Positions 1 through 5,699 of a stretch of DNA of 5,810 nt are shown here, in pieces. Position 1 is the first letter of the stretch. Each line of letters opens with the position of its first letter. The translations under genes were made by a program, and so were the position numbers. Origin of the DNA: CAYGKP01 sp964350605 (GTDB lineage: Bacteria; Bacteroidota; Bacteroidia; Cytophagales; JAAEPT01); the NCBI GenBank assembly GCA_964350605.1, contig CAYGKP010000160.1:1-5810 (forward strand), written 5' to 3'. A model generated the notes under the pieces. The model searched no databases and was not told the DNA's origin. It saw only the letters and a list, made by a program, of their open reading frames with translations.

Positions 1-1433
1 CGGGCATTGCGAGCGAAGAAGAACTGGTCCAGATCGAGAAAGAGGTCGAGAAGGAGACCAAGCAACACCGCAAGGAAGCCTACGATGCCTACGTTGGCGA
101 GGTGAAGCAGGACCGCGAGAGCGCCATTTATCTGCTGGAACAAGCCATTTTGGAAGGCGAAAAGGCCGAGGAATTGGAACCCCTCAAGCAGGGCCTCGAC
201 GGGAAGGACTTCATCTTCCGCGCGGAAATCGTGCGCTCGATCAAGTTGGCCAATCAACTGCTGCGCGGCATTGAGAGCCCGGCCCACCAGTCGATCCAAC
301 GCTGGCTGGCTGAAATGCGCGAGACGAATCACGAGCGGTATAGCTCGAAGCTGGTCAACGAATCGCCAAGCGCGGTGGTCAACCTGCCCGCCGTGCCCGC
401 CGAGTACGAGGACGAGCCAAAGATGGTCGACGGGCGGTTGGTGATGAATGCCTGCTTCGATGCCATGTTGGCCCGCGATCCGCGCGTGCTGGCCTTTGGC
501 GAGGACGTGGGCAAGATCGGCGATGTGAACAAAGCCTTCGATGGCCTGCAGACCAAGCACGGCGAATTGCGTGTGTCCGACACAGGAAGCCGCGAGCTAA
601 CGATCGCCGGGCAAGCCATTGGCCTGGCCATGCGCGGCTTGCGACCCATTGCCGAGATTCAGTACCTGGATTACATCATGTATGCCATCCAGATCCTTTC
701 GGATGACTTGGCGACGGTGCGCTACCGCTCGTTTGGTCGCCAGAAGGCTCCGGTCATCATCCGGACCCGCGGGCACCGATTGGAAGGCGTGTGGCATTCG
801 GGCTCGCCGATGGGCGCGCTGTTATCCGCTTGTCGGGGCATCTATGTCTGTTGCCCACGGAACATGGTACAAGCTGCAGGGCTCTACAACACCTTGTTGG
901 AGGGCGACGATCCGGCCATTGTCATCGAGTGCCTGAATGGCTATCGCTTGAAAGAGGCTTTGCCCTCGAACATCGGCGAGATGCGTGTGCCGCTGGGTAT
1001 CCCTGAAGTCGTTCGGGAAGGGGAGGACCTTACGATCGTGACTTATGGGGCCATGGTGCGCGTTTGCCAAACGGCTGCCGAGTCGTTGGCCAAAGTGGGC
1101 ATCTCGGTCGAAATCGTCGATGTGCAGACGCTTCAACCGTTCGATATTCATGCGCGTTGCGCCGAGTCGATCAAGAAGACGGGCCGTGTGCTGTTCGCCG
1201 ACGAAGACGTGCCCGGTGGCGCTACGGGCTATATGATGCAACAGGTACTCGAAGTGCAGGGTGCGTACTACTACCTCGATGCCAAGCCGAAGACGATCAG
1301 CTCCTGGGCCCACCGCCCGGCCTACGCGACCGACGGAGACTACTTCTCGAAGCCGAACGCCGAGGATGTGTTCGACTACGTGTACGAAGTGCTCAACGAA
1401 GCAAATCCAGAGCGCTGGCCGGCGCTTTATTAG
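1..1433 (+). CDS. Thiamine-diphosphate-dependent 2-oxoacid dehydrogenase E1, alpha/beta fusion (5' partial)
   Basis: E1 component of a 2-oxoacid dehydrogenase complex (branched-chain or related 2-oxoacids), which decarboxylates the substrate and passes the acyl group to E2 lipoate in the cytoplasm. The frame is open from base 3 with no stop upstream, so the GTG at 102 is not the start; 476 codons are visible. The first ~130 residues are the alpha-subunit tail and a charged helical linker. The beta part follows: pyrimidine-binding domain from about base 420, with GEDVGKIGD (498-524), SDTGSRE whose Glu (594-596) aligns with the cofactor-activating Glu of E1-beta, RPIAEIQYLDY, and the WHSGSP His (795-797). 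The C-terminal transketolase-like domain starts near 1020 and includes DVQTLQPFD and DEDVPGG. The ending, PALY, matches what I recall of Bacteroidota single-chain E1 proteins. The GDG cofactor motif of alpha would lie outside the window. Substrate specificity cannot be fixed from sequence. No terminator is visible after the stop. Confidence 0.93.
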   Translation, partial: GIASEEELVQIEKEVEKETKQHRKEAYDAYVGEVKQDRESAIYLLEQAILEGEKAEELEPLKQGLDGKDFIFRAEIVRSIKLANQLLRGIESPAHQSIQRWLAEMRETNHERYSSKLVNESPSAVVNLPAVPAEYEDEPKMVDGRLVMNACFDAMLARDPRVLAFGEDVGKIGDVNKAFDGLQTKHGELRVSDTGSRELTIAGQAIGLAMRGLRPIAEIQYLDYIMYAIQILSDDLATVRYRSFGRQKAPVIIRTRGHRLEGVWHSGSPMGALLSACRGIYVCCPRNMVQAAGLYNTLLEGDDPAIVIECLNGYRLKEALPSNIGEMRVPLGIPEVVREGEDLTIVTYGAMVRVCQTAAESLAKVGISVEIVDVQTLQPFDIHARCAESIKKTGRVLFADEDVPGGATGYMMQQVLEVQGAYYYLDAKPKTISSWAHRPAYATDGDYFSKPNAEDVFDYVYEVLNEANPERWPALY

Positions 1434-1474
1434 TCAGGAGTTGTAGTGTACTGTAAGGAGGAGGGAAGGCTCTG

Positions 1475-1503
1475 TTGGATTTGCATGTTTAAACATTTAT
1501 TTG
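1475..1503 (+). promoter_or_regulatory. Candidate Bacteroidota-type promoter upstream of the 77-aa membrane protein
   Basis: TTG at 1475-1477, an 18-base spacer, then TTTATTTG at 1496-1503, one mismatch from the Bacteroidota -7 consensus TAnnTTTG. The stretch is AT-rich compared with the coding DNA on both sides and would give a leader of roughly 45-50 bases before the ATG at 1558. A perfect 12-bp palindrome, ATGTTTAAACAT (1485-1496), lies in the spacer and touches the -7 element, where a repressor could bind. This rests on motif matching alone and is weak. Confidence 0.35.
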
Positions 1504-1557
1504 TATACTCTATCAATAGCCAATCGAAAACAGCAACCAAACCTCTTTACCTACTTC

Positions 1558-1791
1558 ATGATTCGACGCCTGCTTTATTCACTTCCTTTTGTACTTGTTC
1601 TCTTCCTGACCTTTTTTGTTGGTGTTGTCGGCCCCGAACGCAACAATGTGGGTCCCATGGGCTTGCTTTTGCTGGGGATTTTCGGCGCGGCGATTGTCGC
1701 GGCCTTCCTCGTTTTTCCCTTCCAATTCAGGGGGATCAACCCAATGCCGCCAGTCAAACCCAATCCCCAACGAGGAGAGAAAGAAAAGTAG
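1558..1791 (+). CDS. Small two-helix membrane protein (77 aa)
   Basis: Function not recognised. The 77-residue product has an N-terminal MIRR, a first hydrophobic helix at about residues 5-24, a short polar loop (GPERNNVGP, 25-33), a second hydrophobic helix at about 34-53, and a Pro- and Lys-rich tail (PPVKPNPQRGEKEK). Two membrane spans with both ends in the cytoplasm is the likely topology. I chose ATG 1558 because Arg-Arg then sits directly before the first helix. The open frame runs upstream to a TTG at 1501, but that would add 19 polar residues and overlap the candidate promoter. A strong terminator follows 27 bases after the stop. The next gene encodes a protein of the same architecture that aligns without large gaps, so the two may be diverged duplicates. 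Coding is likely because the membrane pattern is coherent and GC is high at third positions. Confidence 0.7.
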   Translation: MIRRLLYSLPFVLVLFLTFFVGVVGPERNNVGPMGLLLLGIFGAAIVAAFLVFPFQFRGINPMPPVKPNPQRGEKEK

Positions 1792-1818
1792 GATGAGGTG
1801 CCGCCATGTCCTTCAATC

Positions 1819-1848
1819 AAAAAGCCCTGGATCAACCGGGGCTTTTTT
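1819..1848 (+). terminator. Intrinsic terminator after the 77-aa membrane protein
   Basis: Bases 1819-1830 pair with 1836-1847: a 12-bp stem (AAAAAGCCCTGG against CCGGGGCTTTTT) with one T-G wobble and a five-base loop, ATCAA. The 3' arm runs into six Ts (1843-1848). The A-run on the 5' side would also give a T-run on the other strand. It lies between two genes on the same strand, so the second probably needs its own promoter or read-through. Confidence 0.85.
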
Positions 1849-1878
1849 GTTTCTTTGGGTCAGACTAGCCCACTTCTC

Positions 1879-2094
1879 ATGAGCAACACAAAGTACTCGA
1901 CCTCGACACGCATCATCTTTTTCGCCCCGTTCCTGCTGTTGGTCCTTTCGGTCTGCTCGCTGACCCTGGACGAGAAAGGCAGTTCGGTTGGGCTGTTGAG
2001 CCTCAGTGCCTTGATCGCGCTTGGCTTCAGTGTCCTGATTGCGCTTCTGGTTCTGCCCGAGCGCCTGAGCGATCACCACCCCAAGAAGAAGTAA
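1879..2094 (+). CDS. Small two-helix membrane protein (71 aa), likely paralogue of the upstream one
   Basis: Function not recognised. The 71-residue product has a polar, lightly basic N-terminus (MSNTKYSTSTR), a hydrophobic helix at about residues 12-30, a short charged loop (DEKGSS), a second hydrophobic helix at about 37-59, and a basic tail ending HHPKKK. The frame extends upstream to about 1798, but that would translate the terminator; ATG 1879 begins just past it and gives a clean membrane protein. Layout and several positions match the 77-residue neighbour: R-[LI]-[LI] followed by PF[VL]LVL, a short polar loop with VG, then a helix ending in a Leu/Val-rich turn with Pro. Cys26 lies in the first helix but is not a convincing lipobox, as no short n-region and LxxC context precede it. 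The stop is 10 bases before the next gene, so the two are probably co-transcribed. Confidence 0.68.
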   Translation: MSNTKYSTSTRIIFFAPFLLLVLSVCSLTLDEKGSSVGLLSLSALIALGFSVLIALLVLPERLSDHHPKKK

Positions 2095-2104
2095 GCCCTT
2101 CCGC

Positions 2105-2326
2105 ATGGATCCACAACACGTACAGAAGAACTACGAGGCCGATGGCCTGACCATCCACTGGCATGCGGAGAAGTGCATCCATTCGGCCCATTGTGTGAAG
2201 TCGAACATGGAGGTGTTCAACCCCCGCCGTCGGCCTTGGGTTGAACCGATGGCCGCCTCCGGCGAAGAGATCGCGAAGATCATTGATGGGTGCCCTTCGA
2301 AGGCACTCACTTATACCAAGAAGTAG
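2105..2326 (+). CDS. Divergent 4Fe-4S mono-cluster protein (Fer4_19 / YjdI-like)
   Basis: Small cytoplasmic iron-sulfur protein of 73 residues, essentially one domain. The diagnostic pattern is YEADGLTIHW (10-19), then KCIHSAHC (23-30), FNPRRRPWVEP (38-48) and IIDGCPSKAL (59-68). Cys24, Cys30 and Cys63-Pro64 are the likely ligands. Only three cysteines exist, as I recall is usual in this family, so His26, His29 or a non-protein ligand could complete the cluster. The family often occurs near or fused to CDGSH iron-sulfur domains, but none is seen here. The electron partner is unknown. ATG 2105 is 10 bases after the membrane-protein stop, suggesting an operon. The downstream gene is convergent, with only 19 bases between the stops. 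The family assignment is confident; the physiological role is not known. Confidence 0.9.
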   Translation: MDPQHVQKNYEADGLTIHWHAEKCIHSAHCVKSNMEVFNPRRRPWVEPMAASGEEIAKIIDGCPSKALTYTKK

Positions 2327-2345
2327 AGATGCGTCTAGCGTCCGG

Positions 2346-3089
2346 CTAGAGCCGTCGGACCACCGACCAGGTGCCTGAACTGGCCCCACGTGACCAGGTG
2401 CCCGAACCCACCACGTTCTGAATCGTGCCAGTGAAGCTGGTCCACGCCACGGTGTTGGAACTGCCCGTGACCGAAAGCCCCGTCGTTTGAACGCCCGAGT
2501 AGGTGCCCGTGAGGCTGTTGGCCAGTAGCGCGTCATCGGTCCGCACGAGGCCGAGGATGTCAGTGGTCATCAGGAAGGCCACGGTTCCGGTATCCACGCC
2601 TACCTCGACGTATTCGCCCAGGAAGCACTGTACCAGTTGGGTGGAGGGTTCCTTTCGCACGATGGCGGAGTCCTCGATGCTGGCCGAAAGGTAAAGCACC
2701 ACGACCGGACTGGTCCCGTCTCCATTGACGGTGAAGAGCAAACTGTCGTCCCCTGATACAAAAACCGCCGCGTTGATTGCATCGCCGGGCGTGTAGGTAT
2801 CAAAATCCGTGCTGGTGAGGACCGTAACGCTGCTGTCGTCGGTCTCCAGGCGGGCCTGGTAGATTGGGCTGGTCGCGTCGTTGGCAATTTCGATGCGCAG
2901 CGTCCCGGACGAGCCCAGGAAGACGCCTTTGTAAAGGCCCGCCGAGCTGGCATCGTATGTCGCTTCTCCCTCGGGTTCGAAAACCAAATCGGTTGAGCCC
3001 AGGGTGGGGGGATCGATGAATTGTTCCTCGTCCTTATTACAGGCCCACAGGCCGAGGGCCACTAGGATCAAAAGCATCAACCGTTGCAC
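2346..3089 (-). CDS. Hypothetical lipoprotein (247 aa), beta-rich
   Basis: Predicted lipoprotein of unknown function. The 16-residue signal MQRLMLLILVALGLWA precedes Cys17 in a lipobox-like LWAC, followed by Asn-Lys-Asp-Glu-Glu. The acidic residues just after Cys could favour surface export in Bacteroidota, which is an inference. The GTG start (3087-3089) supplies Arg3, the only positive charge of the n-region; the Met at residue 5 would remove it. The mature part is rich in Gly, Ser, Thr and Val and looks beta-stranded, with YKG-type turns at GLYKGVF (51-57) and GTYSGV (195-200). GTWS at 230-233 recurs at 239-242, mirrored in DNA by two 16-base copies 27 bases apart (2365-2380 and 2392-2407, one mismatch). 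There is one further Cys at 155. The gene is divergent from the secreted-protein gene and convergent with the iron-sulfur gene, so it is probably transcribed alone. Confidence 0.85.
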   Translation of the reverse strand: MQRLMLLILVALGLWACNKDEEQFIDPPTLGSTDLVFEPEGEATYDASSAGLYKGVFLGSSGTLRIEIANDATSPIYQARLETDDSSVTVLTSTDFDTYTPGDAINAAVFVSGDDSLLFTVNGDGTSPVVVLYLSASIEDSAIVRKEPSTQLVQCFLGEYVEVGVDTGTVAFLMTTDILGLVRTDDALLANSLTGTYSGVQTTGLSVTGSSNTVAWTSFTGTIQNVVGSGTWSRGASSGTWSVVRRL

Positions 3090-3152
3090 ACCGAAAGGTA
3101 GGGCATGTCTGACTTTCTTTCGTTCTTGAGGATATCACCAACCCACTGCATC

Positions 3153-3497
3153 ATGCGACTGCTCCTTACCCTCGCCCTTTTTGCCGCGACCATCGGTTTC
3201 ACCTTCGCCCAATCCAAGGGCAGCCCCGACTACATCTCCCGCACTGACTGGGAGAACGTTGTTGTCACCACTGACGACTCGGAGTCGGAAGGCATGATCG
3301 TCGCCGGACAGGTGACCATCAAACTCACCAAACGTACGGTTGGTAGTCTCTCCGACCTCTCTCCAGGCGATCTGCGCAAGCTGAAACGCCGCGCCGCACG
3401 CTTACATGCGCAAGTGGTCGTCGTGGGTCCCAAGAACTTCAACAACCCAAACTCGCTGGTCTTTAGTGGGACGGCCTACCGGAAATCATTGAAGTAA
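3153..3497 (+). CDS. Small secreted/periplasmic protein (114 aa), unknown function
   Basis: Exported protein not recognised with certainty. With ATG 3153 the product begins MRLLLTLALFAATIGFTFAQ, a typical signal peptide with cleavage likely after Ala19. An in-frame ATG at 3105 would put 16 residues, including a Pro and a Cys, before this signal, so I reject it. The mature ~95 residues contain WENVVVTTDD, a segment EGMIVAGQVTIKLTKRTVG, a basic helix LSPGDLRKLKRRAARLHAQ, then a strand VVVVGP and an ending VFSGTAYRKSLK. The order strand, helix of Arg/Lys/Ala, strand, and a final GTAYK-like strand is reminiscent of small periplasmic proteins in which a KKKAA helix precedes a valine-rich strand, but I cannot name a family. 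A strong terminator lies about 100 bases after the stop. The divergent lipoprotein starts 63 bases upstream. Confidence 0.8.
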   Translation: MRLLLTLALFAATIGFTFAQSKGSPDYISRTDWENVVVTTDDSESEGMIVAGQVTIKLTKRTVGSLSDLSPGDLRKLKRRAARLHAQVVVVGPKNFNNPNSLVFSGTAYRKSLK

Positions 3498-3742
3498 ACA
3501 CTTGCATTTCTAGAAGAAAAAACTAGCTTTACGGAAGAAGGTCTTGGTATCGCCTTCTCCGCCCCCTGGAAATTATTCCTGGGAGATTCGCTTGCCCAAC
3601 AGCCCCTCCATGTGAGGGGCTGTTGGCTTTTAGGCCCGCAAGCCACCCGTTGCGACACAAATTGGGAGAATTGGCATACCAGTTGCCTTGTCTTGTCTTA
3701 CGTACTACTCAATCAACCTGAGTCTTTTTCCCAACTCATCCG
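3498..3742. other. Intergenic region with a terminator and a weak upstream hairpin
   Basis: This 245-base gap is less GC-rich than its neighbours. Besides the terminator at 3596-3631 it holds a short imperfect inverted repeat at 3564-3583 (CCC-T-GGAA, loop ATTA, TTCC-T-GGG, with a T-T mismatch). I found no tRNA-like fold and no convincing TAnnTTTG promoter element before the lipoprotein at 3743, although that gene must be expressed from somewhere in 3632-3742. No short ORF here looks real. Confidence 0.6.
3596..3631 (+). terminator. Intrinsic terminator after the 114-aa secreted protein
   Basis: A perfect 13-bp stem, CCAACAGCCCCTC (3596-3608) with GAGGGGCTGTTGG (3614-3626), loop CATGT, followed by CTTTT. 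The T-run is short but the stem is very GC-rich. It insulates the secreted-protein gene from the lipoprotein gene downstream. Confidence 0.85.
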
Positions 3743-4615
3743 ATGAACACTCGCACATCTCACATCCTTCCGCTGGCCCTCTTTGCCGCTGGCACACTCT
3801 TTTTCAGCGCCTGCAAGAAAGAGGAGGAGCGCAACGAGCAAGATTACAGCGCCACTCGCGACAACAACGCCGCCAGTTCCGAATTCGACGAGCTCAATAA
3901 CGTCGTCCAGGACCTCATGGAGGATAATTCCGGCTCGCTTCGCAGCACCAGGCCAGCCAGCCCCTCGGCACGGACTACCGTTACGTATCCTGATCTGACC
4001 TTCGATGCGGTCAACGACTCGATCATCGTCGATTTTGGCCCAGCACCGGGTGTGACCTATCCGGCCGTCGGCGGGCGTACCCGCCAAGGCAAGATCAAAA
4101 TTCACTACACGGGCCCGTATTCCACCCCTGGCTCGGTCATCACGACGACCACCGAGAACTACTACGCCGACGGCATCAAAGTCGAAGGCACCAAAGTGGT
4201 CACCAACAGCGGCCTGGTCAGTGGCAAACTGGAGTTCGACGTCGAAGTCACGGGGGCCAAGCTCACCTACTCCGACAACTCGACCATCACCTGGTCGTCT
4301 TCGCGCACCCGCCGCTGGGAAACCGGCAGCGGAACGCCTGCCAACATCTTCGATGACGTGTTGCACGTCTGGGGCACCGCTAACGGTACCTCGCGCACGG
4401 GCCGTTCCTTCACCATGTCGGTCCCCTCTTCGGACCCGCTGATTATTGACTTGGGCTTGGCCTGTTACTGGACCAGTCGCATGCCCAACGCAGGCACCCT
4501 GACCATCAGTCCCGCTGGCTTGCCCGACCGTGTGGTTGATTATAGCGCAGGCGGCGGCTGCGATCGGACTGTTTTTGTGACCATTGGCGCTTTCTCGGCG
4601 ACGCTGTTCCTGTAA
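3743..4615 (+). CDS. Lipoprotein of a conserved uncharacterised Bacteroidota family (290 aa)
   Basis: Predicted lipoprotein of unknown function. The signal peptide MNTRTSHILPLALFAAGTLFFSA ends at Cys24 (FFSAC), followed by KKEEERNEQD, an acidic/basic stretch that could act as a surface-export signal (inference). A low-complexity Asn/Ser/Asp linker runs to about residue 80. The globular part then shows IIVDFGP (94-100), GGRTRQGKIKIHYTGPY (110-126), ENYYADGIKVEGTKVVTN (138-155), TWSSSRTRRWETGSGTP (183-199), DDVLHVWGTANGTSRTGRSF (204-223) and a C-terminal VDYSAGGGCD (265-274). This order matches a family I recognise from many Bacteroidota genomes, always annotated as hypothetical. Cys241 and Cys273 could form a disulfide. 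The pattern suggests an all-beta extracytoplasmic fold. ATG 3743 places the signal correctly. A strong bidirectional terminator follows the stop by about 30 bases. Confidence 0.88.
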   Translation: MNTRTSHILPLALFAAGTLFFSACKKEEERNEQDYSATRDNNAASSEFDELNNVVQDLMEDNSGSLRSTRPASPSARTTVTYPDLTFDAVNDSIIVDFGPAPGVTYPAVGGRTRQGKIKIHYTGPYSTPGSVITTTTENYYADGIKVEGTKVVTNSGLVSGKLEFDVEVTGAKLTYSDNSTITWSSSRTRRWETGSGTPANIFDDVLHVWGTANGTSRTGRSFTMSVPSSDPLIIDLGLACYWTSRMPNAGTLTISPAGLPDRVVDYSAGGGCDRTVFVTIGAFSATLFL

Positions 4616-4620
4616 GGCAT

Positions 4621-4634
4621 TCCCCCCGTGGGGA
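4621..4634. repeat. Short hairpin immediately after the lipoprotein stop
   Basis: TCCCC (4621-4625), loop CCGT, GGGGA (4630-4634): a 5-bp GC-rich stem beginning five bases after the TAA. It has no T-tract of its own and precedes the main terminator, so it may simply be part of the same 3' structure. Confidence 0.4.
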
Positions 4635-4646
4635 TGGTGAAAATGA

Positions 4647-4683
4647 AAAAGGGGATCGGTGCCTATGGCACCGATCCCCTTTT
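4647..4683. terminator. Bidirectional intrinsic terminator between convergent genes
   Basis: A perfect 17-bp inverted repeat: 4647-4663 pairs with 4667-4683, loop TAT. The arms begin with a run of five As (4646-4650) and end with four Ts (4680-4683), so it can terminate the plus-strand lipoprotein transcript and, read on the other strand with five Ts, the minus-strand DUF3078 transcript. Confidence 0.92.
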
Positions 4684-4688
4684 ATGTG

Positions 4689-4717
4689 GTGCGATCCTCG
4701 CATTGCGAGGATCGCAC
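4689..4717. repeat. Second perfect hairpin (13-bp stem) without a T-tract
   Basis: GTGCGATCCTCGC (4689-4701) pairs perfectly with GCGAGGATCGCAC (4705-4717), loop ATT. Neither side has a T-run, so it is not an ordinary terminator. The last seven bases of the 3' arm, ATCGCAC, are repeated directly at 4718-4724, allowing a shifted alternative pairing with the 5' arm. It could be a transcript 3'-end stabiliser or a copy of a small palindromic repeat family. Confidence 0.8.
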
Positions 4718-4736
4718 ATCGCACTAGCCTTGACGG

Positions 4737-5687
4737 CTAATATTTGAAGGTAATCCCGATGCCAAAGACCTGTTTGTATTGCAGGCGAGGCCCTTCACCA
4801 ATCTGTACGTTGTCCTCGTTGTAAATCGGTACGTCTACGTCATCGTCGTAGATCATGTGGGTGAACAGGTTGGTAGATAGCCAGGTGTTCACCTTGAGGA
4901 TGAAACTGGTTTGCCAGTTCACATCAATGTTCTCGGGCTTCTTGACGTAATTGGAAAACAAGTCGAGCTTCGAGTCGATCAGGAAGTTCTTGAGCACTTC
5001 CTGCTTGTATTGAACCCGCAAGGCACCCCCCAACTCCAGGCGGGTTCGTTCACCGTTCTTGGTTTTGTTGCCCAAGGCATCAAACTCGGCAGGCTCCACC
5101 CCGTACGCTCCTGAGTCGGCGAGGCGTTGCACGTTTACGAACGTCATCTTAGCCGAGGCAGGCGCAAACAGCACCGAGAGCACGTCCCCGCGCTTGTATT
5201 CAATACCCGGCGTAACGAACAAGTAGGCAGGGGCCATGAAGCGCGAGATCGCCACCGAATCGTTAGGGTAAGAGAACCCGTTGGCAAACTGGGTGCGGAA
5301 GTTGATCACGCTACTGAGAAACCAATGTTTGTTGGTTGCGCTCAGTTGGTAGCCGTACTTCGAGAGCAAGTCGATCAAATCATCGGTTTTCTGCGCGCCC
5401 TGACCTTCTTGTTTCAACAGGCCATAGCCCAGGTCCAGACTGTTCTCCCAATTCGAGCGGCCCTTGGTCAGGTTTGCGAAAAGCTTCTGGTAAGCGTTCA
5501 GCGAGATGGCGTTGTTACCACCACCTGCCCAGTTCGATAGGGTGGTTTGCGAAAAGGTGACGCCCGTTGCGCCCCCCACTTTCCAAGGCTTGGGTGGCAG
5601 GCTGTCGGTCGCTGTGGAGTCTTGGGCGAAAATGGACGGGGTGGCTAGGCCAACGCAGACCAGGGTGAGCAGTAGTGAGGTTCGCAT
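4737..5687 (-). CDS. DUF3078 domain-containing envelope protein (316 aa)
   Basis: Uncharacterised Bacteroidota envelope protein of the DUF3078 family. The signal peptide MRTSLLLTLVCVGLATPSIFA is probably cleaved after Ala21. After a short Ser/Asp/Pro linker comes the family hallmark WKVGGATGVTFSQTTLSNWAGGGNNAISLNA (35-65). Next are W80-ENSLDLGYGL, the TDDLIDLLSKYGY region (101-113), HWFLSSVINFRTQF (121-134), F157-VTPGIEYK, LSVLFAPASAKMTFV (170-184), and a C-terminal RLQYKQVFGIGITFKY (301-316). Alternating aromatic strands and a terminal aromatic residue suggest an outer-membrane beta-barrel or barrel-like protein; this is an inference. Length fits the family. ATG 5685-5687 lies 12 bases after the mscL stop with no room for a separate promoter, so expression from an mscL transcript is likely. 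It ends at a small stem (4725-4739) and a strong terminator further on. Confidence 0.93.
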   Translation of the reverse strand: MRTSLLLTLVCVGLATPSIFAQDSTATDSLPPKPWKVGGATGVTFSQTTLSNWAGGGNNAISLNAYQKLFANLTKGRSNWENSLDLGYGLLKQEGQGAQKTDDLIDLLSKYGYQLSATNKHWFLSSVINFRTQFANGFSYPNDSVAISRFMAPAYLFVTPGIEYKRGDVLSVLFAPASAKMTFVNVQRLADSGAYGVEPAEFDALGNKTKNGERTRLELGGALRVQYKQEVLKNFLIDSKLDLFSNYVKKPENIDVNWQTSFILKVNTWLSTNLFTHMIYDDDVDVPIYNEDNVQIGEGPRLQYKQVFGIGITFKY

Positions 5688-5699
5688 GGGTTTGGACGG

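Noticed and set aside
822..1313. Long minus-strand open frame opposite the E1 gene
   Set aside because: A shadow of a strongly recognised gene in GC-rich DNA; its product shows no domain or signal.
1446..1796. Open frame with an AAGGAGGAG sequence (1454-1462) upstream and an ATG at 1485
   Set aside because: The product is Cys-rich and unlike a folded protein, it overlaps the membrane protein in another frame, and the spacing from the purine-rich stretch to ATG 1485 is too long. Bacteroidota rarely rely on such sites.
1850..1857. TTTCTTTG as a -7 element for the 71-aa membrane protein
   Set aside because: No TTG occurs at a suitable distance upstream and the match lies next to the terminator T-tract, where such T-rich strings arise by chance.
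2334..2350. TCTAG/CTAGA inverted repeat in the convergent gap as a terminator
   Set aside because: A 5-bp stem with a 7-base loop and no T-run on either strand; it also overlaps the lipoprotein stop codon. Too weak to call.
2027..2536. 169-codon minus-strand open frame over the iron-sulfur gene
   Set aside because: It crosses a clearly recognised Fer4_19 gene and the end of the lipoprotein gene in another frame; Arg/Pro-rich shadow product.
3093..3100. TACCTTTC on the minus strand as a -7 element for the 247-aa lipoprotein
   Set aside because: It is one mismatch from TAnnTTTG but lies only three bases from the GTG start, which would put transcription initiation inside the gene, and no matching TTG was placed upstream.
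3713..4366. 217-codon minus-strand open frame opposite the 290-aa lipoprotein
   Set aside because: The opposite strand carries a complete lipoprotein with signal, lipobox and family motifs; the antisense product is low-complexity and Gly/Asp/Arg rich.
5127..5540. Plus-strand open frame opposite DUF3078
   Set aside because: An antisense shadow of the DUF3078 gene with no signal, domain or start context.
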